Below are positions 36,383 through 45,902 of a stretch of DNA of 64,000 bases, in pieces. The first letter of the stretch is position 1. Each line of letters opens with the position of its first letter. The position numbers and the translations under genes were made by a program. This stretch comes from Gracilibacillus salitolerans (lineage in GTDB: Bacteria > Bacillota > Bacilli > Bacillales > Amphibacillaceae). The notes under the pieces are model-generated. The model worked only from the letters and a program-made list of their open reading frames with translations, did not search any database and was not told the DNA's origin. The stretch covers positions 124,001 through 188,000 of the forward strand of contig NZ_CP045915.1 in assembly GCF_009650095.1 (NCBI RefSeq), in the 5' to 3' direction.

Positions 36383-36528
36383 TATGAACTACATAGAAGG
36401 TGAAAGTGAAATTCGGTTCATTCTGTTCTTTGGAGATGTTACAATCAATGGAGAAAAATAACAAAAGATCACTGGAACGATAATGGGACAGAATAGTAAG
36501 CTAGTTAATTAGAGATTGGGGTGGTCGC

Positions 36529-37227
36529 ATGATAAAATATAATGTGATCGTGTTAGCGGCAGGGCAAGGTAAACGCATGAACGCAGGCAAAAACAAACAA
36601 TTCATAGAACTATTAAAAGAACCATTAATTATACATACCTTAAAGAAATTCATTCAGGATAGTTGGTGCCACAATATTTACTTAGTCATCAACCCAAATG
36701 AGCAAAAACAAATGGAAGATTTAATCACTGCCTATCAGTGGCAAAACCAAATTTCATTTGTTTACGGTGGCAGAGAACGACAAGAAAGCGGCTATAAAGG
36801 GCTACTCGCCATCAGCGAGGAAAACCAAGATATGGTTGTCATGATTCACGACGGAGCAAGGCCATTTGTGGAGGAAGCAGAATTACATGAGCTTGCCCAC
36901 GCCGCAAAGGAGAAGAAAGCCGCATTGCTCGCCGTCCCTGTCACCGATACGATAAAAAGAAAAAACGGTAACAAAATAGAAACATTGGATCGTTCAACAT
37001 TATGGGCTGCTCAAACACCACAAGCCTTTGAATATCAATTAATTAAAAAAGCACATCAACAGGCAATAGCAGCTGAATTTCTAGGTACAGATGATGTGTC
37101 GCTCGTTGAGGCTTTAGGAGTTCCGGTAGATATCGTTCATGGCACTTATCAAAATGTTAAATTGACTACTCCAGAAGATATTATGCGAGCAGAAATGATC
37201 TTAGAGCGACAGGAGGAGAAACAATGA
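36529..37227 (+). CDS. ispD: MEP cytidylyltransferase IspD
   Basis: 2-C-methyl-D-erythritol 4-phosphate cytidylyltransferase, third step of the non-mevalonate isoprenoid pathway, 232 residues. The nucleotide loop [17 protein letters not shown] lies at about 9-25 and MIHDGARPF at about 103-111; a later [16 protein letters not shown] block is also typical. The ATG follows ggggtgg. It overlaps ispF by 4 bases (ATGA), so the two consecutive pathway genes are coupled. Confidence 0.96.
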   Translation: MIKYNVIVLAAGQGKRMNAGKNKQFIELLKEPLIIHTLKKFIQDSWCHNIYLVINPNEQKQMEDLITAYQWQNQISFVYGGRERQESGYKGLLAISEENQDMVVMIHDGARPFVEEAELHELAHAAKEKKAALLAVPVTDTIKRKNGNKIETLDRSTLWAAQTPQAFEYQLIKKAHQQAIAAEFLGTDDVSLVEALGVPVDIVHGTYQNVKLTTPEDIMRAEMILERQEEKQ

Positions 37228-37700
37228 TTCGTATCGGACAAGGTTTTGATGTGCATCAATTAGTCGAAGGAAGACCGTGTATTATCGGTGGTATTGATAT
37301 ACCTTATGAATATGGTTTATTAGGACATTCTGATGCCGATGTGTTACTACACACTATTGCAGATGCGTGTCTAGGAGCAATTGGTGAAGGAGATATCGGC
37401 AAGCATTTTCCAGATACCGACACTAAGTTTAAAGATGCTGATTCACAAAAGCTATTGCAAGAAGTATGGAAACTAGTTGAAGAAAAAGGTTATAAACTTG
37501 GTAATATCGATTGTACTGTGATTGCACAAGCCCCTAAGCTTGCACCATATATCAAAGCAATCCAGGAAAATATTGCTTGTCTCCTGCAATGTGAGAAGGA
37601 GCAAATTAATGTTAAAGCGACAACTACAGAAAAGCTTGGTTTTACCGGAAGAAAAGAAGGGATAGCTGCACAAGCTGTTATCCTGCTGATGAAGAAATAA
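37224..37700 (+). CDS. ispF: MECDP synthase IspF
   Basis: 2-C-methyl-D-erythritol 2,4-cyclodiphosphate synthase, 158 residues, the usual trimeric metal enzyme. Zinc ligands are visible in GFDVHQL (D8, H10) and the [13 protein letters not shown] block (near 30-43). The C-terminal [19 protein letters not shown] is the substrate-binding signature. The site ggaggag lies within the end of ispD. Confidence 0.97.
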   Translation: MIRIGQGFDVHQLVEGRPCIIGGIDIPYEYGLLGHSDADVLLHTIADACLGAIGEGDIGKHFPDTDTKFKDADSQKLLQEVWKLVEEKGYKLGNIDCTVIAQAPKLAPYIKAIQENIACLLQCEKEQINVKATTTEKLGFTGRKEGIAAQAVILLMKK

Positions 37701-37786
37701 AAACGTAACATTTTGTCGAAAGTAATGGTAAAATAAAGATAATAGTTGAAAAAGACCGTTTTAAAAATGATGGAGGGACAATTATA

Positions 37787-39253
37787 ATGGGAAATGAAGT
37801 ACGTGTACGCTATGCACCAAGTCCAACAGGGCATTTGCATATTGGAAACGCAAGAACAGCACTTTTTAATTATTTATATGCCAAACATTTGGGTGGATCA
37901 TTCATTATTCGTACCGAAGATACGGATGATAAGCGTAATGTTGAAGGTGGCGAAGAAAGTCAATTACGCTATTTAAAGTGGCTCGGATTGGAATGGGATG
38001 AAGGTGCAGATATCGGTGGTGAGTATGGACCATACCGTCAAACAGAGCGTTTAGATATTTATCAGAAATATGTGGATGAGCTGTTAGAGCGTGGTCTTGC
38101 ATATAAATGTTATATGACAGAAGAAGAGTTGGAAGCAGAACGTGAAGAACAGCGTGCTAATGGACAAGTGCCGAAGTATTCTGGAGCACACCGCGATTTA
38201 ACCGAGGATCAAATAAAACAATTCGAAGCGGAAGGTCGTAAGCCTAGTATTCGTTTCCGTGTGCCAGATAATAAAACCTATACATTCAATGATATTGTAC
38301 GTGGTAACATTACCTTTGAATCCAGTGATTTTGGTGACTGGGTAATGGTGAAGAAAAATGGTATTCCAACTTACAACTTCGCTGTTGCGATTGATGATAA
38401 TCATATGAAAATAAGCCATGTATTACGTGGGGAAGAGCATATTTCGAATACACCAAAACAAATGATGATTTTTGATGCATTTGGTTGGGATGCACCCCAA
38501 TACGGCCATATGACATTAATATTAAATGAAAATCGCAAAAAGTTAAGTAAACGTGACGAGCATATCTTGCAATTCATTGAACAATATAAAAATCTTGGTT
38601 ACTTACCAGAGGCATTGTTCAACTTTATTACATTACTAGGTTGGTCACCAGTTGGCGAAGAGGAACTGTTTACTCAAGAAGAATTTATTAAGATATTTGA
38701 TCCAGAACGTTTGTCAACATCACCAGCAATCTTTGACCCGGCAAAATTAAAATGGATGAATAATCAATATATTAAACAGGCTTCTTTGGATGAAGTGGTG
38801 GAACTAAGCTTGCCACACTTAATCGAAGCAGGTAAACTGCCAGCTGACATGAACGGAGAGCAAAAAGACTGGGCAGTGAATTTAATCAGTTTATATCATG
38901 ACCAATTATCTTATGGTGCAGAAATTGTCGAGTTAACAGAACTTTTCTTCAAAACAGAACTTAACTATAATGAAGAAGCAATGGCAGTACTTAAAGAAGA
39001 GCAGGTGCCAGAAGTATTGGAAGGCTTTTTGGAGCAATTTAGTAATATAGAAGAATTGTCACCCGAAGCAATCAAAGCAAGTATTAAAGCAACACAAAAA
39101 GCGACAAAGCAAAAAGGTAAAAAACTATTTATGCCGATTCGTGTTGCGACAACTGGACAGGTTCATGGCCCTGAATTACCGAATGCGATTCATCTTTTAG
39201 GGGAAGATATTGTCAAAGCAAGACTGGAAAATGTATTAGAACGAATCAAATAA
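37787..39253 (+). CDS. gltX: Glutamyl-tRNA synthetase
   Basis: Class I synthetase of 488 residues. The HIGH motif appears as [16 protein letters not shown] near residues 9-24 and the KMSKS motif as KLSKR (252-256). In Bacilli lacking glutaminyl-tRNA synthetase the enzyme also charges tRNA-Gln with Glu for later amidation. The ATG follows ggaggga. The gene lies 86 bases after ispF, with no clear promoter or terminator between them. Confidence 0.97.
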   Translation: MGNEVRVRYAPSPTGHLHIGNARTALFNYLYAKHLGGSFIIRTEDTDDKRNVEGGEESQLRYLKWLGLEWDEGADIGGEYGPYRQTERLDIYQKYVDELLERGLAYKCYMTEEELEAEREEQRANGQVPKYSGAHRDLTEDQIKQFEAEGRKPSIRFRVPDNKTYTFNDIVRGNITFESSDFGDWVMVKKNGIPTYNFAVAIDDNHMKISHVLRGEEHISNTPKQMMIFDAFGWDAPQYGHMTLILNENRKKLSKRDEHILQFIEQYKNLGYLPEALFNFITLLGWSPVGEEELFTQEEFIKIFDPERLSTSPAIFDPAKLKWMNNQYIKQASLDEVVELSLPHLIEAGKLPADMNGEQKDWAVNLISLYHDQLSYGAEIVELTELFFKTELNYNEEAMAVLKEEQVPEVLEGFLEQFSNIEELSPEAIKASIKATQKATKQKGKKLFMPIRVATTGQVHGPELPNAIHLLGEDIVKARLENVLERIK

Positions 39254-39296
39254 GTAGCAAATTTTAGTAAAGCTACTATAATAATAAGTAATAGGG

Positions 39297-39532
39297 TACG
39301 TTGACGAGGAGAAGTAAAAGAAATGTCGCTTGTCCAGAGAAAACCATCACAGGCTGAGAATGGTTGAAGCACGTTTCTTTGAAATGCACCTCAGAGTTTC
39401 TTCCTGAAAGAAGTATGGAGGAACGGTTTACCACCGTTATCGGTCAAAGTGGAGGGGATATTCATTCCCTAAACAGAGTGGAACCGCGCATAAAGCGTCT
39501 CTGAGGTATCAAACCCAGAGACGCTTTTTTAA
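39297..39532 (+). promoter_or_regulatory. T-box riboswitch for cysteine (cysES leader)
   Basis: Canonical T-box sequence aacagagtggaaccgcg (39472-39488) just before a strong terminator: stem aagcgtctctg / cagagacgctt with a T-run at 39524-39531. In stem I the likely specifier codon is TGC (39385-39387) followed by the usual purine, with an AGTA on the opposite side. It reads uncharged tRNA-Cys and allows transcription of cysE-cysS when cysteine is short. Confidence 0.92.
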
Positions 39533-39559
39533 TTAGAAAAATAGCGTAGGCTAGCACTC

Positions 39560-39608
39560 ACCTATAAGCAGAATGGAAGAAAGTCATAAGTTCGCAGTTT
39601 GTATCTAC
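39560..39608. repeat. MITE-like repeat, copy C (truncated)
   Basis: Right-hand part only: cctataagcagaatggaagaaag, then ttcgcagtttgtatctac as in copies A and B. The left terminal repeat is missing. It sits between the T-box terminator and cysE, lengthening that leader without changing the riboswitch. Confidence 0.6.
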
Positions 39609-39702
39609 AATAAATTAAATAATCAGCGCCAGGTCGGCGGTTGGTGCTCGATTTTCTCGGTTACAAGCACTTATATTTACACAATAGGGGGGATGATAAT
39701 CC

Positions 39703-40362
39703 GTGGGTTTTTTCAAATTACTCAAAGAAGACATCGAAGTTGTTTTTGATCAAGACCCGGCAGCAAGAACCTATTTCGAAGTTTGTTTAACGTATTCTGG
39801 TTTACACGCCATATGGTCACACCGAATCGCACACACGTTTTACCGGAAAAAATTCTTTTTCATTGCCAGAGTCATTTCACAAATCAGTCGCTTTTTTACT
39901 GGTATCGAAATTCACCCAGGCGCCAAAATTGGCAAACGCTTTTTCATTGACCACGGGATGGGCGTAGTCATTGGTGAAACATGCGAAATCGGAGATAATG
40001 TAACGATATACCAAGGCGTTACGTTAGGTGGTACAGGTAAAGAAAAAGGAAAACGGCACCCAACCCTTAAAGATAATGCACTAGTCGCCACAGGAGCAAA
40101 AGTATTAGGATCGATTACAATTGGTGAAAGCTCAAAAGTCGGTGCCGGTTCTGTTGTATTAAAAGATGTTCCGGATCATTCAACTGTTGTCGGAATACCA
40201 GGAAGAATTGTTATACAAAATGGAGAGAAAGTACGTAAAGACTTAGATCATCATAAGCTTCCCGACCCTATTAGTGAAGTGTTGAAAGAAATGGATGATG
40301 AGATGCAACGATTAAAAAAAGAATTAGAAGACTTAAAAGGAGCGAATCGACATGACGATTAG
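39703..40362 (+). CDS. cysE: Serine O-acetyltransferase CysE
   Basis: Makes O-acetylserine from serine and acetyl-CoA, the first step of cysteine synthesis; 219 residues. The C-terminal half is a left-handed beta-helix of hexapeptide repeats ([20 protein letters not shown], then [20 protein letters not shown]). The start is GTG 39703 after the site aggggggatg. It overlaps cysS by 11 bases. Control by the upstream Cys T-box ties cysteine synthesis to the charging of tRNA-Cys. Confidence 0.96.
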   Translation: MGFFKLLKEDIEVVFDQDPAARTYFEVCLTYSGLHAIWSHRIAHTFYRKKFFFIARVISQISRFFTGIEIHPGAKIGKRFFIDHGMGVVIGETCEIGDNVTIYQGVTLGGTGKEKGKRHPTLKDNALVATGAKVLGSITIGESSKVGAGSVVLKDVPDHSTVVGIPGRIVIQNGEKVRKDLDHHKLPDPISEVLKEMDDEMQRLKKELEDLKGANRHDD

Positions 40363-41752
40363 TATATACAATACACTTACACGAAAAAAACAGAAATTTG
40401 AACCAATAGAGCCGAATCGTGTCAAGATGTATGTGTGTGGTCCAACCGTTTATAACTACATTCATATCGGAAATGCACGTCCAGCTATCGTTTTCGATAC
40501 AGTAAGAAGATATTTTGAATATAAAGGGTATCAAGTAGACTATGTTCTCAATTTCACAGATGTCGATGATAAGCTGATCAACGCTGCTAAGGAATTAGGA
40601 GAAGAAGTACCAACTATTGCTGAACGTTTTATCAAAGCTTATAAAGAAGATGTCGGTGTCCTAGGTGTAAAAGAAGCCGTTCACCATCCTAGAGTAACAG
40701 AAACAATGGATGACATCATTAGCTTTATTTCTACCTTAATCGATAAAGGGCATGCCTATGAAGCGGATGGTGATGTCTATTTCAAAACAAGATCATTTGA
40801 ACAGTATGGTAAGCTATCCCATCAATCGATTGATGAATTAAGATCAGGTGCACGTATCCAAGTGGGTGAGAAAAAACAAGATCCGCTAGATTTTGCTTTG
40901 TGGAAACAAGTGAAAGATGGAGAAATATCTTGGGAATCACCGTGGGGGAAAGGCCGTCCAGGTTGGCATGTTGAGTGCTCGGCAATGGCTAAAAAGTATC
41001 TCGGTGATACGATTGATATTCATGCCGGTGGTCAAGATTTAACGTTCCCACATCATGAAAACGAAATTGCCCAATCTGAAGCAGGTAATGGAACATCATT
41101 CGCAAATTATTGGATGCATAATGGGTATATTAATATCGATAATGAAAAAATGTCGAAATCACTCGGTAATTTTGTGTTAGCTCATGATTTAATTCAAAAG
41201 CATGATCCAAAAGTATTGCGTTTCTTTATGTTAAGTGTCCACTATCGAAACCCGATCAATTTTAGTGATGCATTATTAGAGAGTGCGAAAAATAGTTTTG
41301 ACCGGATTCTAAATGCTTTAACGAATCTGGAACACCGTAAAGAATCTACTGTTAATTTAGCCGACGATAATCAAAAATGGTTGGATAAAGTAGAATCGTT
41401 AAAACAACAATTTGAAAAAGAAATGGATGATGACTTTAATACCGCGAATGCAATAGCGATTATCTTTGATCTTGTTAAAGAAGCTAATGTTTATTTGAAG
41501 TCAGACCATACACATGCAGACGTAATTGATGCATTTATGGATACAATAACAGCGTGGTTAGAGGTGTTAGGTATTCCTCAGACAGATGAAGAGGCATTGC
41601 TTGATGAAGAGATAGAAGTGTTAATAGAAAAAAGAATCGAAGCAAGAAAAAACAAAGACTTTCAACTAGCAGATCAAATTCGTGATGATCTGAAAGAACG
41701 CAATATCATTCTTGAGGATACACCACAAGGTACAAGATGGAAGCGAGGTTAA
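40352..41752 (+). CDS. cysS: Cysteinyl-tRNA synthetase
   Basis: Class I synthetase, 466 residues. A zinc cysteine lies in [16 protein letters not shown] (C29; HIGN 38-41), with further zinc ligands in WHVECSAM and the [13 protein letters not shown] block. KMSKS is at 266-270, and a DALR-type helical tail ends the protein. Translation starts inside the end of cysE with site aaaaggagcg. It shares the Cys T-box. Confidence 0.97.
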   Translation: MTISIYNTLTRKKQKFEPIEPNRVKMYVCGPTVYNYIHIGNARPAIVFDTVRRYFEYKGYQVDYVLNFTDVDDKLINAAKELGEEVPTIAERFIKAYKEDVGVLGVKEAVHHPRVTETMDDIISFISTLIDKGHAYEADGDVYFKTRSFEQYGKLSHQSIDELRSGARIQVGEKKQDPLDFALWKQVKDGEISWESPWGKGRPGWHVECSAMAKKYLGDTIDIHAGGQDLTFPHHENEIAQSEAGNGTSFANYWMHNGYINIDNEKMSKSLGNFVLAHDLIQKHDPKVLRFFMLSVHYRNPINFSDALLESAKNSFDRILNALTNLEHRKESTVNLADDNQKWLDKVESLKQQFEKEMDDDFNTANAIAIIFDLVKEANVYLKSDHTHADVIDAFMDTITAWLEVLGIPQTDEEALLDEEIEVLIEKRIEARKNKDFQLADQIRDDLKERNIILEDTPQGTRWKRG

Positions 41753-42162
41753 TGATGACACAGCAGCAGCCAAAAGAAATGAAAAGTCTTGCCTTGGCTT
41801 ATATGGGGGATGCGATTTACGAAAAATACGTAAGGGAATATTTAATAAATAAAGGGACTGTCAAAGTACAGCAGCTCCATCAACATGCTGTACAATTTGT
41901 AAAAGCAACCTCCCAAGCAAAAGTAGTTCATCATTGGATGGAAACAAATCAACTTACAACAGAAGAACTGGCTGTAGTTAAAAGGGGACGAAATGCCAAA
42001 TCCGGTTCGGTCCCCAAGAATACCAGTGTACAAGCTTATCGGCACAGTACAGCGTTCGAAGCGTTAATTGGGTTTCTATACTTAGACCAACAGTATGAAC
42101 GGTTAGAGTTATTAATAAAACAAGCGATTGACATTACAGAGAAAGGAGAGGGTCAAGAATGA
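41752..42162 (+). CDS. mrnC: Mini-ribonuclease 3
   Basis: RNase III-like nuclease without a double-stranded RNA-binding domain. In B. subtilis it trims the ends of 23S rRNA with help from L3, which is encoded later in this window. I start it at ATG 41752, whose A is the last base of the cysS stop codon (136 residues); an ATG at 41737 would add five residues but has no ribosome site. The catalytic signature is LAYMGDAIYEKYVREYL, with a second acidic patch in TAFEALIGFLYL. Confidence 0.93.
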   Translation: MMTQQQPKEMKSLALAYMGDAIYEKYVREYLINKGTVKVQQLHQHAVQFVKATSQAKVVHHWMETNQLTTEELAVVKRGRNAKSGSVPKNTSVQAYRHSTAFEALIGFLYLDQQYERLELLIKQAIDITEKGEGQE

Positions 42163-42905
42163 GCGGAGAATGGATCATTGGTAAGAATACAGTCATGGAA
42201 GCATTAGAATCCGATCGTTCTATCCAGAAATTATATCTGACAGAAAATCTCAATGCACCATTAGCAAAAAAGCTCCAAGGTTTAGCGAAGGCAAAAAATG
42301 CCCCGGTCCAACGAGTACCCAAAAAGAAATTAGACCAATTAGTTGATGGGAATCATCAAGGTATTGCAGCGTTAGTTGCAGCTTATGACTATGCATCTTT
42401 AGATCAGTTGTTTGACATAGCAGAAAAAAGGGATGAACCGCCGTTCTTTTTAATTTTGGATGAAATAGAAGATCCGCATAACTTAGGTTCCATTCTACGT
42501 AGTGCAGATGCAACAGGTGCTCATGGTGTTATTATCCCGAAACGAAGAGCGGTAGGACTAACCGCTACTGTTGCCAAAACATCTGTAGGAGCGATAGAAC
42601 ATATTCCGGTTGTGCGAGTAACAAATATTGCACAGACAATAGAAGAATTAAAAATGCGAAATGTATGGATCGTTGGTACAGAAGCAGAGGCTACAGAGGA
42701 TTATCGTAAACTAGATGGTCAGCTGCCTATTGCCCTTGTCATTGGCAATGAAGGTAAAGGAATAAGCCGCTTAGTAAAGAAAAATTGTGATTGGACAGTT
42801 AGTTTACCAATGAGTGGATCTGTCTCCTCTTTAAACGCCTCCGTTGCAGCAAGTTTATTAATGTATGAAGTATTCCGAAAAAGAGACGAACATGGTGAGT
42901 CCTAA
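42159..42905 (+). CDS. rlmB: 23S rRNA 2'-O-methyltransferase RlmB (TrmH/SpoU family)
   Basis: 248 residues. The N-terminal substrate-binding domain (about 1-75) is followed by a knotted SpoU methyltransferase domain with the three family motifs: LDEIEDPHNLGSILRSADA near 101-119, VIGNEGKGISRL near 192-203, and LPMSGSVSSLNASVAAS near 213-229. By family it modifies a guanosine in 23S rRNA; the exact site in Bacillus is inferred. It overlaps mrnC by 4 bases and rae1 by 1. Confidence 0.93.
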   Translation: MSGEWIIGKNTVMEALESDRSIQKLYLTENLNAPLAKKLQGLAKAKNAPVQRVPKKKLDQLVDGNHQGIAALVAAYDYASLDQLFDIAEKRDEPPFFLILDEIEDPHNLGSILRSADATGAHGVIIPKRRAVGLTATVAKTSVGAIEHIPVVRVTNIAQTIEELKMRNVWIVGTEAEATEDYRKLDGQLPIALVIGNEGKGISRLVKKNCDWTVSLPMSGSVSSLNASVAASLLMYEVFRKRDEHGES

Positions 42906-43414
42906 TGGATGTACTCTTAGTCGATGGATACAACATGATTGGTGCTTGGGAGGAATTAAAGGCTTTAAAGGATAAGGATTTAGAACAAGCAAGACTCCTG
43001 TTAATTGACAAAATGGCAGAATACCAAGCATACCGTAAGAGAAAAGTAATCGTCGTTTTCGATGCCTATGAAGTAAGAGGTTTGGAAAATAGGCAACAAC
43101 AATATAAAGTACAGGTAATCTTTACGAAAGAAAACGAAACTGCTGACCAATGTATTGAGCGCCTCGTTAAAGAGTTTAAGAATGTACGGACAAAGGTTTT
43201 TGTAGCAACTTCTGATTATACAGAACAGCGTACGATTTTTGCACAAGGAGCATTTCGAATCTCTGCGAGGGAATTGGATATCGAATTAAAAAATATTCAA
43301 AAGGAGATTGAGGTAGATATAGAAGAACATCAACAAAATAAAATAAAGAGTAAAATTCCGTTGGACGACACCGTGTTGCAAGTGTTTGAGAAATGGCGCC
43401 GTGGTAATAAATAA
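42905..43414 (+). CDS. rae1: Ribosome-linked endoribonuclease Rae1 (YacP)
   Basis: 169-residue NYN/PIN-like nuclease that in B. subtilis cuts mRNA in the ribosomal A site. Acidic catalytic residues are visible in LLVDGYNMIGAW near 4-15, VVFDAYEVRG near 49-58 and ATSDYTEQ. The ATG shares a base with the rlmB stop (TAATG). It closes the gltX/cysES-type cluster ahead of the sigH promoter. Confidence 0.92.
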   Translation: MDVLLVDGYNMIGAWEELKALKDKDLEQARLLLIDKMAEYQAYRKRKVIVVFDAYEVRGLENRQQQYKVQVIFTKENETADQCIERLVKEFKNVRTKVFVATSDYTEQRTIFAQGAFRISARELDIELKNIQKEIEVDIEEHQQNKIKSKIPLDDTVLQVFEKWRRGNK

Positions 43415-43425
43415 CAAAAGAGCAG

Positions 43426-43455
43426 TTGACGTAATTAAAGCGCTTCCTGTATAAT
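43426..43455 (+). promoter_or_regulatory. sigH promoter
   Basis: TTGACG (43426-43431), 18 bases, TATAAT (43450-43455), starting 12 bases after the rae1 stop. In B. subtilis sigH is read by sigma-A under AbrB repression; no AbrB site can be judged by eye. Confidence 0.75.
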
Positions 43456-43482
43456 GTTGCTATTATAGTCTGCAATACCTAA

Positions 43483-43515
43483 TTATTGGCACAAAGCCGG
43501 GAGGAGTCCCAATAA
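43483..43515 (+). other. Hairpin holding the sigH ribosome site in its loop
   Basis: ttattgg (43483-43489) pairs with ccaataa (43509-43515). The loop holds the ribosome site gggagg (43499-43504), and the ATG follows 5 bases after the stem. It may modulate sigH translation; this is inference from the pairing only. Confidence 0.45.
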
Positions 43516-43520
43516 CTATC

Positions 43521-44165
43521 ATGCGAGTAGAAAATAGAGATACTGACTTTCAGCATTTAGACGATAATGAATTAGTATTGCTAGTGCAGAACGGAGACAC
43601 ACAAGCGCTCGAATTTTTAATTCAACGATATAAATCTTTCGTTCGAGCGAAAGCCAAAACGTATTTTCTCGTAGGAGCTGATCATGAAGATATTGCACAA
43701 GAGGGAATGATCGGTCTCTATAAAGCGATTCGTGATTTCCAAGAGGACAAGCTTGCCTCCTTTAAAGCCTTTGCAGAATTATGTATTACCAGACAAATCA
43801 TCACAGCTATTAAAACAGCCACAAGGCAAAAGCATATGCCGTTGAACTCTTATGTTTCTTTAGACAAGCCGATCTATAACGATGATTCTGAGAGGACATT
43901 GTTAGATGTTTTAGAAGCTACTATTGCGATGGATCCGCAAGAATTGCTCGTTAATAGAGAACGTTATGGAGATATGGAAAATAAGTTAGCAGAATTGCTA
44001 AGTAAGTTAGAGCGGGAAGTATTATTACTTTACCTTGAAGGAAAATCCTATCAAGAAATTTCTTCCGAATTAAATCGCCACGCTAAATCTATCGACAATG
44101 CATTGCAACGAGTAAAAAGAAAGTTAGAAAAATACTTAGAAGCTAGTGGTATATATATATCTTAA
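43521..44165 (+). CDS. sigH: RNA polymerase sigma-H factor
   Basis: Alternative sigma factor of 214 residues (about the B. subtilis length) for the transition to stationary phase, competence and early sporulation. Region 2 (about 50-125) holds AKTYFLVGADHEDIAQEGM and CITRQIITAIKTATRQKHMP. Region 4 ends with LYLEGKSYQEISSEL and HAKSIDNALQRVKRKLEKYL, the -35 helix-turn-helix. The gene has its own promoter; rpmGB and secE follow with a further promoter. Its presence fits an organism descended from spore formers. Confidence 0.96.
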   Translation: MRVENRDTDFQHLDDNELVLLVQNGDTQALEFLIQRYKSFVRAKAKTYFLVGADHEDIAQEGMIGLYKAIRDFQEDKLASFKAFAELCITRQIITAIKTATRQKHMPLNSYVSLDKPIYNDDSERTLLDVLEATIAMDPQELLVNRERYGDMENKLAELLSKLEREVLLLYLEGKSYQEISSELNRHAKSIDNALQRVKRKLEKYLEASGIYIS

Positions 44166-44184
44166 ACAATTCTGCTAGTTGTCG

Positions 44185-44213
44185 TTGACAGTGATCTTTA
44201 AGAATGCTACATT
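44185..44213 (+). promoter_or_regulatory. Promoter of rpmGB-secE
   Basis: TTGACA (44185-44190), 17 bases, TACATT (44208-44213). A TATAAT at 44213 also exists but would need a 22-base spacer. Confidence 0.55.
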
Positions 44214-44250
44214 ATAATAAGTGTGAAAACCCATATAAGAGGTGGGAAAA

Positions 44251-44397
44251 TTGGGTAAAAAAATAGCACTTGCGTGCGAGGTTTGTCATAGTAGAAATTA
44301 TAGTACGGAAAAGAATCCATCGATTTCTGATCGAATTGAAATAAAGAAATTTTGTAAAAGGTGTAACCGGCATACCATTCACCGCGAAACAAAGTAG
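44251..44397 (+). CDS. rpmGB: Ribosomal protein L33 (zinc form)
   Basis: 48-residue large-subunit protein. It contains the two CxxC pairs CEVC and CKRC that mark the zinc-binding (C+) form, and ends RHTIHRETK, close to the B. subtilis homologues. It starts with TTG 44251 after the site gaggtggg. Bacilli often keep a zinc-free second copy elsewhere, regulated by Zur; none is in this window. secE follows 39 bases later. Confidence 0.93.
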   Translation: MGKKIALACEVCHSRNYSTEKNPSISDRIEIKKFCKRCNRHTIHRETK

Positions 44398-44436
44398 AAC
44401 TTGACGGTAGTAGAAGACAGTTTGGAGGTACCTTCT

Positions 44437-44616
44437 GTGAAACCAGTTACTTTTTTAAAGAATGTCAATCGGGAAATGAAGAAAGTTTCTTGGCCAAGAG
44501 GCCGTGAGTTAACTCGTTATACGATTACAGTAGTTTTTACCGTTGCTTTTGTAACAGTTTTTTTTGCACTTATTGATTTAGGTATTACACAACTTCTTAA
44601 TATGTTATTTGAATAA
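44437..44616 (+). CDS. secE: Preprotein translocase subunit SecE
   Basis: 59 residues, matching the B. subtilis length. A cytoplasmic amphipathic helix with the conserved MKKVSWPRGRELTRYT is followed by a single membrane segment (about 28-50). It clamps SecY in the secretion channel. I start at GTG 44437, 7 bases after ggaggt; the in-frame TTG at 44401 has no ribosome site and would add residues absent from the family. Confidence 0.94.
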   Translation: MKPVTFLKNVNREMKKVSWPRGRELTRYTITVVFTVAFVTVFFALIDLGITQLLNMLFE

Positions 44617-44659
44617 ATCGCTATTATATATGTTATACTGTAACTAAATATGTAAGAAA

Positions 44660-44683
44660 AGAACCCGTTTGGCGGGTTTTTTA
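44660..44683 (+). terminator. Terminator after secE
   Basis: Stem aacccg / cgggtt with a 5-base loop and six T. It separates secE from nusG, which in many relatives are co-transcribed, so nusG must rely on read-through or a promoter I cannot see. Confidence 0.85.
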
Positions 44684-44752
44684 AATGCAAAGAAATCGAC
44701 CGAGGAGAAGTTAAATTAAGGGAGGGAAGGGCGAGCAAAGCCCCTCGATATT

Positions 44753-45289
44753 ATGGAAAAAAACTGGTATGTCGTGCATACTTATTCAGGTTATGAAAAC
44801 AAAGTAAAAACCAATTTAGAAAAACGATTAGAATCTATGGGGATGGAAGACAAGATTTTCCGTGTATTAGTCCCAGAAGATGAAGAAACAGAAATTAAGA
44901 ACGGAAAAAAGAAAATAGCTAAAAAGAAAGTATTCCCAGGGTATGTGTTAGCCGAAATGGTTATGACAGATGATTCCTGGTATGTTGTGCGTAATACTCC
45001 AGGTGTGACAGGTTTCGTAGGATCTGCTGGTTCAGGATCCAAACCGACACCACTATTGGAAGAAGAAGTAGAATCTATTTTGAAGCGCATGGGTTATGAT
45101 GAACCAGTTACGGAAGTAGACTTTGAAATGAAAGAAACGGTGGAAGTAGTAGATGGACCATTTAACGGCTTCTCCGGTTCCATTGAAAAAATAGATTTAG
45201 ATAAACAAAAAGTAAAAGTCCATGTTAATATGTTTGGTAGAGAAACACCAGTTGAATTGGATTTTTCACAAGTTAAGAAGTTATCATAA
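44753..45289 (+). CDS. nusG: Transcription factor NusG
   Basis: 178-residue elongation factor. The N-terminal NGN domain (WYVVHTYSGYENKVKTNL, then FPGYVLAEM and VRNTPGVTGFVG) binds RNA polymerase, and the C-terminal KOW domain (VDGPFNGFSGSIEKID, about 125-175) contacts partners. In Bacillus NusG promotes pausing. The best ribosome site (ggaggga) is 25 bases before the ATG, with a small hairpin, gggc-gagcaaa-gccc, between them, so looping probably brings the two together. Confidence 0.96.
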   Translation: MEKNWYVVHTYSGYENKVKTNLEKRLESMGMEDKIFRVLVPEDEETEIKNGKKKIAKKKVFPGYVLAEMVMTDDSWYVVRNTPGVTGFVGSAGSGSKPTPLLEEEVESILKRMGYDEPVTEVDFEMKETVEVVDGPFNGFSGSIEKIDLDKQKVKVHVNMFGRETPVELDFSQVKKLS

Positions 45290-45323
45290 AGAGCTTGTTG
45301 ATATAAAAATATAGGAAAACTAC

Positions 45324-45352
45324 TTGCATTTTTGTTTATAAAATGCTAAAAT
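45324..45352 (+). promoter_or_regulatory. Promoter of rplK-rplA
   Basis: TTGCAT (45324-45329), 17 bases, TAAAAT (45347-45352), in the 169-base gap after nusG. Confidence 0.65.
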
Positions 45353-45401
45353 TCTTATGTTCTTTATGCCTCGAGTATAAGGTTATCTTTTGCATATGTA
45401 A

Positions 45402-45440
45402 TCGAGTGGGAGGGCGAGTGCCCTATTACCACATCACGGA
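45402..45440 (+). promoter_or_regulatory. Structured leader of rplK
   Basis: gtgg (45406) pairs with ccac (45429) around an inner stem gggc-gagt-gccc (45412-45423), followed by atcacggact and the ribosome site. Similar text stands before rplK in related Bacilli as I remember it, which suggests a conserved autoregulatory leader; no protein binding is shown here. Confidence 0.4.
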
Positions 45441-45458
45441 CTTAAGGAGGTGTGTCTC

Positions 45459-45884
45459 GTGGCTAAAAAAGTAGAATCAGTTGTAAAACTACAAATTCCA
45501 GCAGGAAAAGCAAATCCCGCACCACCAGTTGGGCCAGCATTAGGTCAAGCAGGTATTAACATCATGGGATTCTGTAAAGAGTTTAACGCTCAAACCCAGG
45601 ATCAAGCTGGTATGATTATTCCAGTAGAAATTACGGTATTTGAAGACCGTTCATTTACATTTATTACAAAAACTCCACCAGCAGCAGTGTTGCTTAAAAA
45701 AGCAGCTGGTATTGAAACTGCGTCAGGTGAACCAAATCGTAACAAAGTGGCAACACTTAATCGCGACAAGGTTAGAGAAATCGCAGAATTAAAAATGCCA
45801 GACTTAAATGCTGCTGATGTTGAAGCTGCAATGCGTATGGTCGAAGGTACTGCACGTAGCATGGGTATCGTTATCGAAGACTAA
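45459..45884 (+). CDS. rplK: Ribosomal protein L11
   Basis: 141 residues, the standard length. The proline-rich N-terminal domain ([20 protein letters not shown]) forms the stalk-base surface for GTPase factors and thiopeptides, and the C-terminal domain binds the 23S GTPase-centre RNA. The start is GTG 45459, 8 bases after aaggagg; an upstream in-frame codon at 45450 lies on the ribosome site. Confidence 0.97.
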   Translation: MAKKVESVVKLQIPAGKANPAPPVGPALGQAGINIMGFCKEFNAQTQDQAGMIIPVEITVFEDRSFTFITKTPPAAVLLKKAAGIETASGEPNRNKVATLNRDKVREIAELKMPDLNAADVEAAMRMVEGTARSMGIVIED

Positions 45885-45902
45885 TCTCACAGCGTTGTAC
45901 AA

